Shown here piece after piece: positions 1-8,285 of a stretch of 64,000 nucleotides of DNA. The DNA comes from Chloroflexota bacterium (GTDB lineage Bacteria; Chloroflexota; UBA11872), in the NCBI GenBank assembly GCA_022824495.1, contig JAJDZU010000023.1:92309-156308 (forward strand), given 5' to 3'. Each line of letters begins with the position of its first letter. The stretch's first letter is position 1. Made by a program: the position numbers and the translations under genes. The notes under the pieces were generated by a model. The model worked only from the letters and a program-made list of their open reading frames with translations. It was not told the DNA's origin and did no database searches.

Positions 1-2
1 CC

Positions 3-398
3 CTCCGCTACGACAACGGCATGCTGGCCTCGCTCACCTCGGCCTACTACCTGGACCAGCATGACGTGGCCGACGACAAGCAGTCGCTCTTCAAGGTCTG
101 GGGCGAGAACGGCTGGCTCCAGATTGACCCGCACGAAGGCACCCCGCTCACCTGCTACAGCAACCTGCCCGCCTACGCCGAACAGCCCCGCGAACGCATC
201 GACTACGACTCCGACTTCATCACCGGCTACGACACCCTCATGCACGAGGCGCTCCGCGCCGCCGCCGGCCTGGGCGACCCGCCCACCTCGACGCTGGATG
301 CCCTCCAGGCCCTCCGAGTCGTCCATGCCGCCTACCGTTCGGCCGCCAGCGGTCGCACTGAACCCGTACCCGCCCGCGGCGAATGGACGCTCCCATGA
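3..398 (+). CDS. Gfo/Idh/MocA-family oxidoreductase, C-terminal part (truncated by window edge)
   Basis: Only the last 131 residues are visible; the frame is open to the window start. The text (D-N-G-M-L-A-S-L near the start, then V-W-G-E-N-G-W-L-Q-I-D) matches the C-terminal beta-sheet domain of Gfo/Idh/MocA sugar-type dehydrogenases, which packs on the NAD(P)-binding domain and forms the substrate pocket. The N-terminal Rossmann domain lies upstream. The stop codon overlaps the preferred start of the following flavoprotein gene in an ATGA, so the two are probably translationally coupled. The substrate cannot be told from this part. Confidence 0.75.
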   Translation, partial: LRYDNGMLASLTSAYYLDQHDVADDKQSLFKVWGENGWLQIDPHEGTPLTCYSNLPAYAEQPRERIDYDSDFITGYDTLMHEALRAAAGLGDPPTSTLDALQALRVVHAAYRSAASGRTEPVPARGEWTLP

Positions 399-1774
399 CT
401 GCAATCCCCACCCTGGAAACCGACGTCCTGGTCTGCGGCGCCGGAATCGCCGGCCTCACCGCCGCCCGAACCGCCCAGGAGGCAGGCGCACGCGTCGTGG
501 TCTTGGAAAAGGGCCCCGAGACCGGCGGATCCTCCGCCGTTTCCGCCGGCATCGTCTGGACCGCCCGCGACCTTGCGGGCTGGCTCTCCGTCCAGCCCGG
601 CGGCGACCCCACCCTCGGCAAGGCCCTGGTCACGACCTATCCGGAAGCAATCCAGTGGCTCCGCACCCAGGACGTTCGCCTGGATCCGTTTGAGTTCGGC
701 GAAAGCGGCTGGAACCCGCCATTCCCCTATGTGGCCTTCCAGCTCGAGCGCCGCGATGACGGCCGTTCCAATCCGCGCGCCGCCATGGATCAACTCACCG
801 CCAACATCGCCGACGCCGGCGGCCGCATCTTCACCGAAACCGCCATCCGCGAGTTCCACCAGGACGCCGCCGGACGCGTCACCGGTGCCGAGGCCCGCGG
901 ACCCAACGGCCGCCTCCGCATAACCGCCAAAGCCACGGTCATGGCCACCGGCGGCTTCCAGGGCAACCCCGAGCTCCGTGCCCGCTACTTCGGCCCCAAC
1001 AGCGATCGCATGATCCTGCGCGCCAACCCCTACAGCACCGGCGAGGCCTTCCAGGCCGCCCAGGCCGTCGGCGCCGGGACTGCGGGGCCCTTCGGCCGCT
1101 TCTACGGCCATCGGGTTGTTGCCCCGCCGGCCGTCGTCGACTTCCCCTCCTTCCCACGCGTCCACCTCGGCGGAGCGCTACCGGGCGCGATCTTGGTCAA
1201 CCTGCGCGGCGAACGCTACGTTGACGAGTCCGAGAGCGACGAAGTCAGCGTCCACGCCCTCCCGCACCAACCCGAGGCGCTCGGCTTCATGATCTACAGC
1301 GAATCGGACGCCGCCACAGAGGTCGGATCGGCCGCGCTCGAAACCGTCAGGTCCGTTGGGACTGAGATCCTGGAGGCGCCGTCTCTTGACTCGCTGGCGG
1401 AGCGAATGTCCGCGCAATGGGGCGTCGCCCGCGCCCCGCTGCTCGACACTCTTGCCTCCTATAACGCCGCGGCTGCCGCCGGAGATCCAACCATGCTCGC
1501 CATTTCGCGCGCCGGCGATCTCCACCCCCTGACCCAACCGCCCTTCTACGCCATCCGCTTTCTACCCGGGATCACCGTTACCTACGGCGGCGTGCGCATC
1601 GACGCCCTTACTCAGGTTCTGGACTCCACCGGTCGCCCACTCGGCGGCCTTTACGCTGCCGGTGCCGACGCCGGCGGCATCTACACCCGCGGATACACCG
1701 GCGGCCTCTCCATGGGCCTCGCCTTCGGCCGCATCGCCGGCCGCGAAGCCGCCGCCAGCGCCGTGTCGCCCTAG
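395..1774 (+). CDS. FAD-dependent oxidoreductase (fumarate reductase/succinate dehydrogenase flavoprotein-like)
   Basis: The N-terminus carries a dinucleotide-binding fold (V-C-G-A-G-I-A-G-L-T-A-A, then V-V-V-L-E-K-G about 20 residues later) for the ADP part of FAD. The C-terminus has the family's second FAD contact (G-G-L-Y-A-A-G-A-D-A-G-G, then G-G-L-S-M-G-L-A-F-G). The length of about 459 aa fits FAD_binding_2 enzymes such as flavocytochrome-c-type fumarate reductases and 3-ketosteroid dehydrogenases. An ATG at 383 gives four more residues, but the ATG at 395 makes an ATGA overlap with the upstream oxidoreductase and is preferred. The stop codon TAG lies in the 4-bp duplication flanking a MITE-like repeat. 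The substrate is unknown. Confidence 0.8.
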   Translation: MTAIPTLETDVLVCGAGIAGLTAARTAQEAGARVVVLEKGPETGGSSAVSAGIVWTARDLAGWLSVQPGGDPTLGKALVTTYPEAIQWLRTQDVRLDPFEFGESGWNPPFPYVAFQLERRDDGRSNPRAAMDQLTANIADAGGRIFTETAIREFHQDAAGRVTGAEARGPNGRLRITAKATVMATGGFQGNPELRARYFGPNSDRMILRANPYSTGEAFQAAQAVGAGTAGPFGRFYGHRVVAPPAVVDFPSFPRVHLGGALPGAILVNLRGERYVDESESDEVSVHALPHQPEALGFMIYSESDAATEVGSAALETVRSVGTEILEAPSLDSLAERMSAQWGVARAPLLDTLASYNAAAAAGDPTMLAISRAGDLHPLTQPPFYAIRFLPGITVTYGGVRIDALTQVLDSTGRPLGGLYAAGADAGGIYTRGYTGGLSMGLAFGRIAGREAAASAVSP

Positions 1775-1900
1775 TGAGACCTTTGCAAAAAAGCCCCGCG
1801 CCCTCAGATGCAGGGCGGCTCTTTCTCCCTCTCCCCGTGGGGAGGGTTGGGGTGAGGGTCTTCCGCGCAACCAACCCCCGGCTACGCAAAGGTCTCTAGT
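1772..1900. repeat. MITE-like element, copy A (121 bp, TIRs plus TAGT duplication)
   Basis: Element 1776-1896 begins with GAGACCTTTGC and ends with its exact reverse complement GCAAAGGTCTC. TAGT stands immediately outside both ends (1772-1775 and 1897-1900), consistent with a target-site duplication. The interior has a C-rich/G-rich hairpin around CTCCCCGTGGGGAG, followed by a T-G-A-G-G-G-T-C-T-T-C-C-G-C-G-C motif shared by all copies. It fills the gap between two convergent genes, and both stop codons touch its edges. There is no coding capacity, so mobilisation would have to be in trans. Confidence 0.8.
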
Positions 1901-3083
1901 CGATCACCTCCGCCATCACCCGCATGAAATTCTCCCCGGCAATCGCATCCACCTCACGCCCGCTGTAACCCCGCGCCTCCAGCGCGCCCAGGAACTGCGG
2001 CGTCTCATGCGCGCCGGCAAAGCCTTCCACCACATCCTCCAGGAATTCGAAGTCCGTCCCGATCCCAACATGCTCATAACCCGCCAGGTTCACCATGTGG
2101 TCCACCACTTCCACCAGCGCATCCAACCCCACTGTTGGGAATCTCTGGTAAAGCGGTTGCGCCACCCCCGTGCGAACGCCGGCCTCAGCCGCGAACGGGT
2201 CCAGCCGGCCAGACCTCACGTCATCCAGCAGCTTCATCCCCCGCTCTCGTTCCGAGGCGCTGATGCCCGGCCCCTCGCCGCGCCCGTGCTGGCACGCGAT
2301 GTCCACGAACGCCGACGAGCAGTGAATCCCCACCACGCCCCCACCGTCCGCGATCCTGCGAATGTGCTCGTCCGTCAGGTTTCGCTGTATAGGACTGATC
2401 GCCTTCGGATTCGAGTGCGAGGCAACGATAGGGTCGCGGCTCTCCTCCAGCACATGATCGATCGCGCTCATCGACGCGTGCGACACGTCGATCAGGATCC
2501 CCAGCCCGTTCAACTCGCGAATCACGTCCCGGCCAAACTCGGTCAGTCCGCTCGGCACGCGCTGCTCGCTATCACAGTCGATCCAGGTCTGCGGCGCCGC
2601 ATGCACCAGCCCGGTCACCCGCAGACCCAGCTCGTGATAGGCCCGCAACATCGCCAGGTCCTCGCCCATCAGCAGGTTCTCGGTGTGCAGCAGCACCGCA
2701 GTCCTTCCCGCGTCCACCGCGCGTCGCACACCCTCGGTCGAAGTAACCAACTCCAGGTCCTCGGACTCCGTACACAGCCGCCGCACCGCGTCGAATCCCC
2801 GCAGAATCCGCTGCACCCCTGACGCGCCCTCGAAGAACGTTCGCCGGAACAGCGCCGTACTCGGATGCTGAACGGCCTGAAACGCTGGAATGGGATCCAC
2901 CGTGAACTCCCCCGGCGCCCCCTCCGAAAGCCAGATGCAACTCACCCGGCCCCGCTTCAGCTTCGGAATGTCCACCTGCCGCCCCGCCACATCCGCCATT
3001 GGCTCCCGATACTCGATCCGCTCCGCCGTAAAGTCCCTCTGCATGTGCAGATGCGCAAGCAAGGTCAAACGTTCGCTGGACAT
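1896..3083 (-). CDS. M19-family (renal/membrane dipeptidase-like) metallopeptidase
   Basis: A 395-aa protein with the dinuclear-zinc amidohydrolase-fold signatures of peptidase family M19: L-H-T-E-N-L (bridging Glu region), I-D-V-S-H-A-S, A-S-H-S-N followed by R-N-L-T-D-E, and G-I-G-T-D-F-E. M19 enzymes cleave dipeptides, including D-amino-acid forms. The usual N-terminal D-G-H-x-D motif reads A-H-L-H-M instead, so one early metal ligand may be changed. There is no obvious signal peptide, so it is probably cytoplasmic. An AGGA precedes the ATG. The stop codon lies at the edge of the MITE-like repeat. The family call is firm; the exact substrate is unknown. Confidence 0.85.
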   Translation of the reverse strand: MSSERLTLLAHLHMQRDFTAERIEYREPMADVAGRQVDIPKLKRGRVSCIWLSEGAPGEFTVDPIPAFQAVQHPSTALFRRTFFEGASGVQRILRGFDAVRRLCTESEDLELVTSTEGVRRAVDAGRTAVLLHTENLLMGEDLAMLRAYHELGLRVTGLVHAAPQTWIDCDSEQRVPSGLTEFGRDVIRELNGLGILIDVSHASMSAIDHVLEESRDPIVASHSNPKAISPIQRNLTDEHIRRIADGGGVVGIHCSSAFVDIACQHGRGEGPGISASERERGMKLLDDVRSGRLDPFAAEAGVRTGVAQPLYQRFPTVGLDALVEVVDHMVNLAGYEHVGIGTDFEFLEDVVEGFAGAHETPQFLGALEARGYSGREVDAIAGENFMRVMAEVID

Positions 3084-3223
3084 GGGTTCCTGACTTCAAA
3101 TCGATTCCGCCGCAGACTGTAAAGACTACTTCGTCGTCAGATTCACGAACTCTGGCCCTCAGTGACTACTGTGCGCTTGCTCATTAGTCGATAGCCGATT
3201 GATTCCGCAGCCCTTTGCCCTCC

Positions 3224-4588
3224 TCACGCGATGAGTTGGTCAAGATGCACACGGGCCAGCGTGATCTTTTCGAGGTCACGGACGTTGCCCACGCTATACA
3301 GGCAGAGCACGGTGCCATCGGGGGTCACGGCAAGGTCGGAGTAGCGGCAGGGTCGGGGATCGATGGTTTTCGAGATTGGCCATGTGCTCCCGGCGTCCGT
3401 GCTTGCATAGATGGTCATTTCGGTACCGCCGGGGATGCGGTGGTTGACGCCGACCGGATGGGAGAACAGGAGAATCTCCGGTCGGTTATCGTCGCCCGAG
3501 CCATGGCGGGCGAGGCCCACGTTGACCGGCCGGCCGCTGAGTTCGGGATGCTCGCCGAGTTCGTAGAAGCTCCGTCCGCCGTCGCGGCTACGTGCGTAGG
3601 TTCTGCCGTCGCGGCGCTGGGTGTTTCGGCGATAGCTGACGTAGATCTCGCCGCCGCTGGTCTCCACCAGTGACGCCTCGTCGGATCCATCGGGTAGGAC
3701 TGCGCCGACCGTCCACGTCGTTCCGTGGTCGTCGCTATAGAGCAGGCCGCCGCGCACGCCCGGCACCTGTCCGGGCTCGCCTTCCTTGTATAGGAAGCCA
3801 GGAATCACCAGCCGACCGCGGTGCGGCCCGGCCATGAGTTGAATCCCGTGCTCGTTGTTGTTGGGCCACCCGGTCCAGCCCTCGGCGTTTGGGCTCGGAT
3901 CGACGCGCACGGCGTCCGACCAGGTCCGGCCGTCGTCGGTGCTTTTGACGAGCCCGAACCCGCCGCCCTGCGCGGCGTAGGTGCCGAAGTAACCAAGGTC
4001 ATCTCGGACATCGGCGGGGATGTTCCAGAAGGTCACGAGAATCGTTCGCGTCACCCGGTCTTCAACAATCGCCCCAAGGAACGTGTACTGGCCTTTTTCG
4101 GCGTGGATGACCTGCTGTCGCGACCAGGTCTTGCCGTCGTCCACGCTGCGCGCCGAAAGGAGGTCGTTTTCATGGCCGCCGTCGCTCATTGAATCGTGGC
4201 GCCGGCAACACACGGCCACCACGTTCCCGGCGCCCGTGGCGATCAGCCCGGGCATGCCGACGCCGAAGCCGTCGTAGTTGTGATATTGCAGGTTTGTGAA
4301 ATCGACGGTCACCTTGGCCTGGGCCATTCGCTTCCGCATCGGGCGGTCGGTGCTGATGACCGCAATCAGAAGCTCGTTCGGGTCCCGAGTACTGGTATAG
4401 AAGTTCGCGGTCACCCCGAACGTGTGAATCGCATTCGAATCCGGCTCGTTCTGCTCCGAGAGGCCTTCCTTCGCCGAAACCTCCGCCGGCGCCTCCGTCC
4501 GCTCCCAGTGATAGGCGGGCGCCTGGGTCAGCGTGTCACCCTGACCCGGAAGAAACACGTCGACGAATTCGACCAACGGATCAGACAC
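3224..4588 (-). CDS. Exo-alpha-sialidase-like six-bladed propeller (BNR/Asp-box) protein
   Basis: A 454-aa protein with four to five Asp-boxes (S-x-D-x-G-x-T-W type): S-V-D-D-G-K-T-W, S-T-D-D-G-R-T-W, S-D-D-H-G-T-T-W, S-R-D-G-G-R-S-F and S-T-D-A-G-S-T-W. Other GH33-like stretches are H-G-I-Q-L...G-R-L-V-I-P-G, D-E-A-S-L-V-E-T-S-G-G-E-I-Y-V-S-Y-R and R-Y-S-D-L-A-V near the end, where sialidases keep a nucleophilic Tyr. It starts at GTG with a strong AAGGAGG. No signal peptide is seen. It could be a sialidase or another glycan-binding/cleaving enzyme of the clan. A solute-binding protein gene lies just upstream on the same strand, suggesting a joint uptake/catabolic unit. Confidence 0.8.
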   Translation of the reverse strand: MSDPLVEFVDVFLPGQGDTLTQAPAYHWERTEAPAEVSAKEGLSEQNEPDSNAIHTFGVTANFYTSTRDPNELLIAVISTDRPMRKRMAQAKVTVDFTNLQYHNYDGFGVGMPGLIATGAGNVVAVCCRRHDSMSDGGHENDLLSARSVDDGKTWSRQQVIHAEKGQYTFLGAIVEDRVTRTILVTFWNIPADVRDDLGYFGTYAAQGGGFGLVKSTDDGRTWSDAVRVDPSPNAEGWTGWPNNNEHGIQLMAGPHRGRLVIPGFLYKEGEPGQVPGVRGGLLYSDDHGTTWTVGAVLPDGSDEASLVETSGGEIYVSYRRNTQRRDGRTYARSRDGGRSFYELGEHPELSGRPVNVGLARHGSGDDNRPEILLFSHPVGVNHRIPGGTEMTIYASTDAGSTWPISKTIDPRPCRYSDLAVTPDGTVLCLYSVGNVRDLEKITLARVHLDQLIA

Positions 4589-4667
4589 GGTCGCCTCCTT
4601 GTTGCAGCCTCAGAACGCGCGGTGCTCTTAGCGTAAGGGTCTGTGCGGGCTGCCGTAGCTACGCGAG

Positions 4668-6107
4668 TCAGCTGCCGGCCGAACTTGCCTGCATTGCCTG
4701 AATCGCTCTCTGCAACCCCTCGCCCGGGTCCGTGTCTCCGAGGAATACGTCGCGAACGATCGTGTCCCTGAGCAATTTCGACTCGGACCGGTAGGAGTCG
4801 TCGAACGCCGCGTTCTCAAGCATGTGCACGAGCACATTCTCGTCGTCGCCGTTCAGTTCGGGCATGAGCTTCCGAACCGCTGCCGCATCTACGCGAAGTG
4901 GCGGCAGAATCGAGGCGGGCGCGACGGCTGAGTGCAGATGCCGCATCGCGTCGTAGGAAACCTGGGGATCCCTGGCCGACTTCACGATGCCGAGATGGAA
5001 CGTATGGGTGGGGTTTCGCCCCGATCCGAACGAGGGAAAGGGGTACACGCGATTGTCGCCGCGGAATTCGCCGATGTCCGAGAAGGCGATGGTTCCGAAT
5101 CCAATGCCCCACGTGCCGGCCTGTACATACGGGAAAATGTCATAGTCGCCAATCTTCAGCAAGCGGTGGCGGTGGATTAAGTCGCCGTAAAACTCCAAGA
5201 CCTCACGAGCCTTGTCGCTCTGAAGTGAAGTAAAGCCGCCGCTGGCATCGCGAAATCTCCCCAGCGCGGAGAGCAACGCAACCGTCACCGGCGGAAACAC
5301 CAGGTAGTCGCCGCTCGGCGTCGGCTCGGCGAGGACTCCGCCCAGAATGCCTCGGGTACCGAGGCCACCGCCAGGAGGATCAGGGTCGTGGAATGCTTGC
5401 GCGGTTCGCAGGAAGGCCTCGGCGGTGAAGGCCTGCAGGGTTGGCTCGGGCAGATCGATACTCCGCTCGGACGCCAGTTCGCCGTTGACCAGTGCGAAAG
5501 AGGGCGACACAGCAAACGGCAGCCCGAATTGCTCGCCGTCGTGGCGGCCGCTCTCCAGAACGCCGGGCCAGAATGCTCCGGGATCGAAGTCTGGATCGCC
5601 AGCCAGAAAGTCGCCCAGCGGCGTGAGTTGGTCGTGGGCGACCAGGTCTTCAAGATCGATGTCGAAATAGGCGACGAGTTCGGGGGCCGAAGCTTCAACT
5701 GCCGCAAGCGTGCGGCTCATGCTCCAATCCTCAGTAACAAAAAAATCGAGAGGCACGTCGCTGTACTTGTAGCGGCCCTCGGACTGGCGGCCGGCCTCCA
5801 GCAGCCCATTGGCGAATAACGCGAAAATCCTGGGGCCCGCGACTTCCAACGACATGACGGCGACCGGCACTTCGCGCCGCTCCCCGGGCTGGGGAAGCGA
5901 CGGTCCCGGCGCCGGCGCGCGCTCGGTCACAGTGGCTGCGGCTGTCCGAGCACGCTGCAGGGCGGCATCCAGGTCGCGGCGGCCGGTGCTGGGAGGCGGG
6001 GTCTGTTGTGCAGTCTCTTCGCCGCAGGCGGCGGCGATGATCGCGGCGGCTCCGCTACCCAGCATTCGCAGCACATTGCGCCGCGCCACGCTTGGTCTGA
6101 CTCTCAC
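4668..6107 (-). CDS. ABC transporter substrate-binding lipoprotein (sugar-type, family 1)
   Basis: A 479-aa protein with a twin-arginine-like N-terminus (V-A-R-R-N-V-L-R-M-L-G), a hydrophobic stretch and a lipobox ending A-A-A-C, indicating an exported lipid-anchored protein. The body resembles family-1 extracellular solute-binding proteins for oligosaccharides: alternating loops with F-A-L-F-A-N-G-L-L near the start, and aromatic-rich segments mid-protein (A-G-T-W-G-I-G-F-G-T-I-A). It starts at GTG. No permease or ATPase genes lie nearby, so the transporter partners must be elsewhere. Its neighbours (sialidase-like, PhyH) suggest glycan or glycoside uptake, which is inference. Confidence 0.75.
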   Translation of the reverse strand: MRVRPSVARRNVLRMLGSGAAAIIAAACGEETAQQTPPPSTGRRDLDAALQRARTAAATVTERAPAPGPSLPQPGERREVPVAVMSLEVAGPRIFALFANGLLEAGRQSEGRYKYSDVPLDFFVTEDWSMSRTLAAVEASAPELVAYFDIDLEDLVAHDQLTPLGDFLAGDPDFDPGAFWPGVLESGRHDGEQFGLPFAVSPSFALVNGELASERSIDLPEPTLQAFTAEAFLRTAQAFHDPDPPGGGLGTRGILGGVLAEPTPSGDYLVFPPVTVALLSALGRFRDASGGFTSLQSDKAREVLEFYGDLIHRHRLLKIGDYDIFPYVQAGTWGIGFGTIAFSDIGEFRGDNRVYPFPSFGSGRNPTHTFHLGIVKSARDPQVSYDAMRHLHSAVAPASILPPLRVDAAAVRKLMPELNGDDENVLVHMLENAAFDDSYRSESKLLRDTIVRDVFLGDTDPGEGLQRAIQAMQASSAGS

Positions 6108-6224
6108 CTGGACCCTCGCATCATCAGCACGAGCATCTCACTATGAAGCTGCAGCGCCCTTATACAAACCATACCGCCCACACGCTCTGCCGACGCAGAC
6201 GGCCGGCTTGATCGCTACGGTCGG

Positions 6225-7073
6225 CTACCCCCGCGAGGGCTCGCTCATCTCCTTGCGAGCCTTGCGCACCAGTTCCGGCAGGTGGCCATCGTTCGCCAAA
6301 CGCTGTTCCAGGTGGCGCATGCGCTTCGGTCCGGCCGTGCGGATCATGGCGTCGCCGTAGGCGCGCTCGATCCAGAAACGGGCCGCGTGCCCGATGTCCT
6401 GGCGCAGTTCGTCCAGGTCCTCCTCGGCAAACCGTTCGGACACGTTGATGGTGAACATGCGCCGCCGGGTGCCGCCGCCAAAGGACGCGTGCTTGAGGTC
6501 CTGGTTGAACATCAGCAGGTCGCCGGGCCGGGTCTCCAAGGCCACGGCCGGCATCTCCTGACCGGTGACGCCCACGCGTTCCGCCATCGTCCAGGTCCGC
6601 TGGCTTGACATAATGTCCTGCAAGCCCTCCGCGTAGTCGTCGCCCCGATGGTGGCTGCCGGGAATGACCCGCAGGCAGCCCGTGTCGCGGTCGACCGGAT
6701 CCAGGTAGAACGCGAACTTGACATTCCGGTACTTGCTGCGCGCGTAGCCGTCGGAGTGCCAGCGCGTGTCGCCCACGTAGAAATTGCCGTCGCTGCCGGT
6801 GTAGTTGTAGTCCTCGCCCAACAGGTCGCTGGCCACGTCGTCGATTCGCGGGTCGTCCAGCAGCGCGCTTAGGTACTCGCTCTGGTCGATAAAGGGGACC
6901 AACGCCGAACGCTGCTCATGATCGTGCGCTTGGCCGTGATGCCCGCCGCCATGCTCGGCCCAGAGGCGCTCGAACTCGGCGCTGATTGCCTCCGCTTCCT
7001 CCGCGAATCGCCCGGGAAAGCCCAGGTAGCCAAAGGTCTCAAAGAACGCGCGCTGCTGTGCGGTGAGCTTCAT
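6225..7073 (-). CDS. Phytanoyl-CoA dioxygenase (PhyH) family protein
   Basis: A 282-aa Fe(II)/2-oxoglutarate dioxygenase. The H-x-D pair is visible in R-W-H-S-D-G-Y, and a distal His with the 2-oxoglutarate-binding Arg in L-K-H-A-S-F-G-G-G-T-R-R. F-F-E-T-F-G-Y-L near the N-terminus and D-R-D-T-G-C-L-R-V-I-P-G-S-H are typical of the family. Such enzymes hydroxylate varied small molecules, so the name does not imply phytanic acid. The ATG has a good AGGAG. It is followed after a short gap by a solute-binding protein on the same strand. Confidence 0.88.
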   Translation of the reverse strand: MKLTAQQRAFFETFGYLGFPGRFAEEAEAISAEFERLWAEHGGGHHGQAHDHEQRSALVPFIDQSEYLSALLDDPRIDDVASDLLGEDYNYTGSDGNFYVGDTRWHSDGYARSKYRNVKFAFYLDPVDRDTGCLRVIPGSHHRGDDYAEGLQDIMSSQRTWTMAERVGVTGQEMPAVALETRPGDLLMFNQDLKHASFGGGTRRRMFTINVSERFAEEDLDELRQDIGHAARFWIERAYGDAMIRTAGPKRMRHLEQRLANDGHLPELVRKARKEMSEPSRG

Positions 7074-7530
7074 GCCTAGGCTCCTGCAGAGTTTCGGCCA
7101 CGTTCCGCAAGTCTATGTAAGCCGTTCGGTTGGGCCTGGACGGAAGTTCCTGTTCCGATACGCCGCGGGCGGCCTCGGCGACAGACGCCGCCGGATGCCG
7201 GCCTGCAGCCTGGCCGCCTTCACCGCGTCCAGGAATCGACCTCGCAGCGGCCGGACCGCCAGCAGCAGCTCATGAAGCTGTCACACGACGCCCGGCCTTT
7301 CGGGCACATTCCGGTCCGGGGAGGCGCCGACCCGCCACTCAACGTAGCCGCGCGGCTTGTCGGGCTCGTCGCACAGCGCTTTGGCGGCCAGCAACTCAGT
7401 CAGAATCGCCCATCTATGCGCATTGGCTGGCTCGGCCTGGCCGGCTTGTGGACTGCAGTCGATCGGTCGCATAGGCGCTGCCCGTGGCGCCGGGGTTGTT
7501 GCGGCGCCACGGGCAGGGGGGACGGGATTC
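7074..7530. other. Gap without a confident gene; contains a strong hairpin
   Basis: About 457 bases lie between the PhyH start and the DoxX stop. The clearest structure is a 15-bp perfect stem-loop at 7478-7516. A possible leftward small reading frame (7281-7472, ATG at 7472, about 63 codons) has a plausible composition but no recognisable domain or ribosome site, and is not called. Promoters for the PhyH gene must lie at the left part of this gap, but no clear boxes were seen. Confidence 0.5.
7478..7516 (-). terminator. Stem-loop downstream of the DoxX gene
   Basis: CTGCCCGTGGCGCCG (7478-7492) pairs perfectly with 7502-7516 around a 9-base loop. It lies 15 bases beyond the stop of the leftward DoxX gene. 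There is no T-run, so it may be a transcript-stabilising or factor-assisted terminator. Confidence 0.5.
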
Positions 7531-8130
7531 TCAGTCCGCGGTGTGCAGTACCGTGGGGTACGCGGTCCGAGGGGAGCGGACGCGCTCTCTCGTCCAGGGC
7601 GTGCCGAGCGCCGGCAGCAGCCATCGGTCAAGCCCCCAGTAACCGGCGACCTTCCACGCCAGAATCAGCACCAGCGCCGCCAGCAGAAGCACGGCATTTG
7701 TGCTGGCTGAGCCGGCGAGCACGAAGCTGACGTTCATGGTCAGCCCAAAGAACGCCGCGATGGCGGTGAATGCACCCACGATCAGGGCAATGCCGACGGC
7801 CATCTGTCCAACGGCGATGAGCTTGGCGAACCACGAATACCACTCGTTGACCAGCATGAAGTTGATGAACTCCCGGTACCAGTCGAACGCGATGGCGGGT
7901 CGGCCCTCGTCTGGAATGCTGACCGCGCGCGTCCAGAACCCTTGAAGCGCCGCGCCGCCATCCATCCACGCTGGGCTCGTGATTTTGTGGGCCGAGGCGT
8001 TAATCCACTCGTATCCCAGCCAGAACCGAAGCGGGAGGAATAGCCACGACCACCTGGTGTTCTGTAGGAGCGCCTTGCATATGCCCGGATCGTCGACCAC
8101 GTAGGCCTGACTCGGCGTGTTACCGGCCAT
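7531..8130 (-). CDS. DoxX-like integral membrane protein
   Basis: About 199 aa with four hydrophobic segments and the DoxX pattern L-R-F-W-L-G-Y-E-W at the first helix, then E-W-Y-S-W-F-A-K-L-I-A-V-G-Q at the second, and further helices rich in Ala, Leu and Phe. DoxX proteins are small membrane proteins tied to respiratory quinone or thiosulfate/redox functions, and the role here is not determined. The ATG at 8130 is chosen because AGGAAGG stands about 8 bases before it; the frame stays open for 32 more codons upstream, but those residues are not membrane-like. Confidence 0.7.
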   Translation of the reverse strand: MAGNTPSQAYVVDDPGICKALLQNTRWSWLFLPLRFWLGYEWINASAHKITSPAWMDGGAALQGFWTRAVSIPDEGRPAIAFDWYREFINFMLVNEWYSWFAKLIAVGQMAVGIALIVGAFTAIAAFFGLTMNVSFVLAGSASTNAVLLLAALVLILAWKVAGYWGLDRWLLPALGTPWTRERVRSPRTAYPTVLHTAD

Positions 8131-8285
8131 CTTGCCTACCTTCCTTTCGACTGCGGAGACACCATCGCTTCCGCACCAATAGCGTCGCGCGACGATGTCA
8201 ACGCGGCGTCGCGTCCCTGTCCGCAAACGTCACAGTTCCGTAACAGCGATTCGGGCTACGCCCCCGTCGGCTAGCGCGGCGGCGA

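Noticed and set aside
7281..7472. Leftward small reading frame with a plausible helical C-terminal part
   Set aside because: No ribosome site, no recognisable family, and it overlaps a strong hairpin; kept only as a note in the gap entry.
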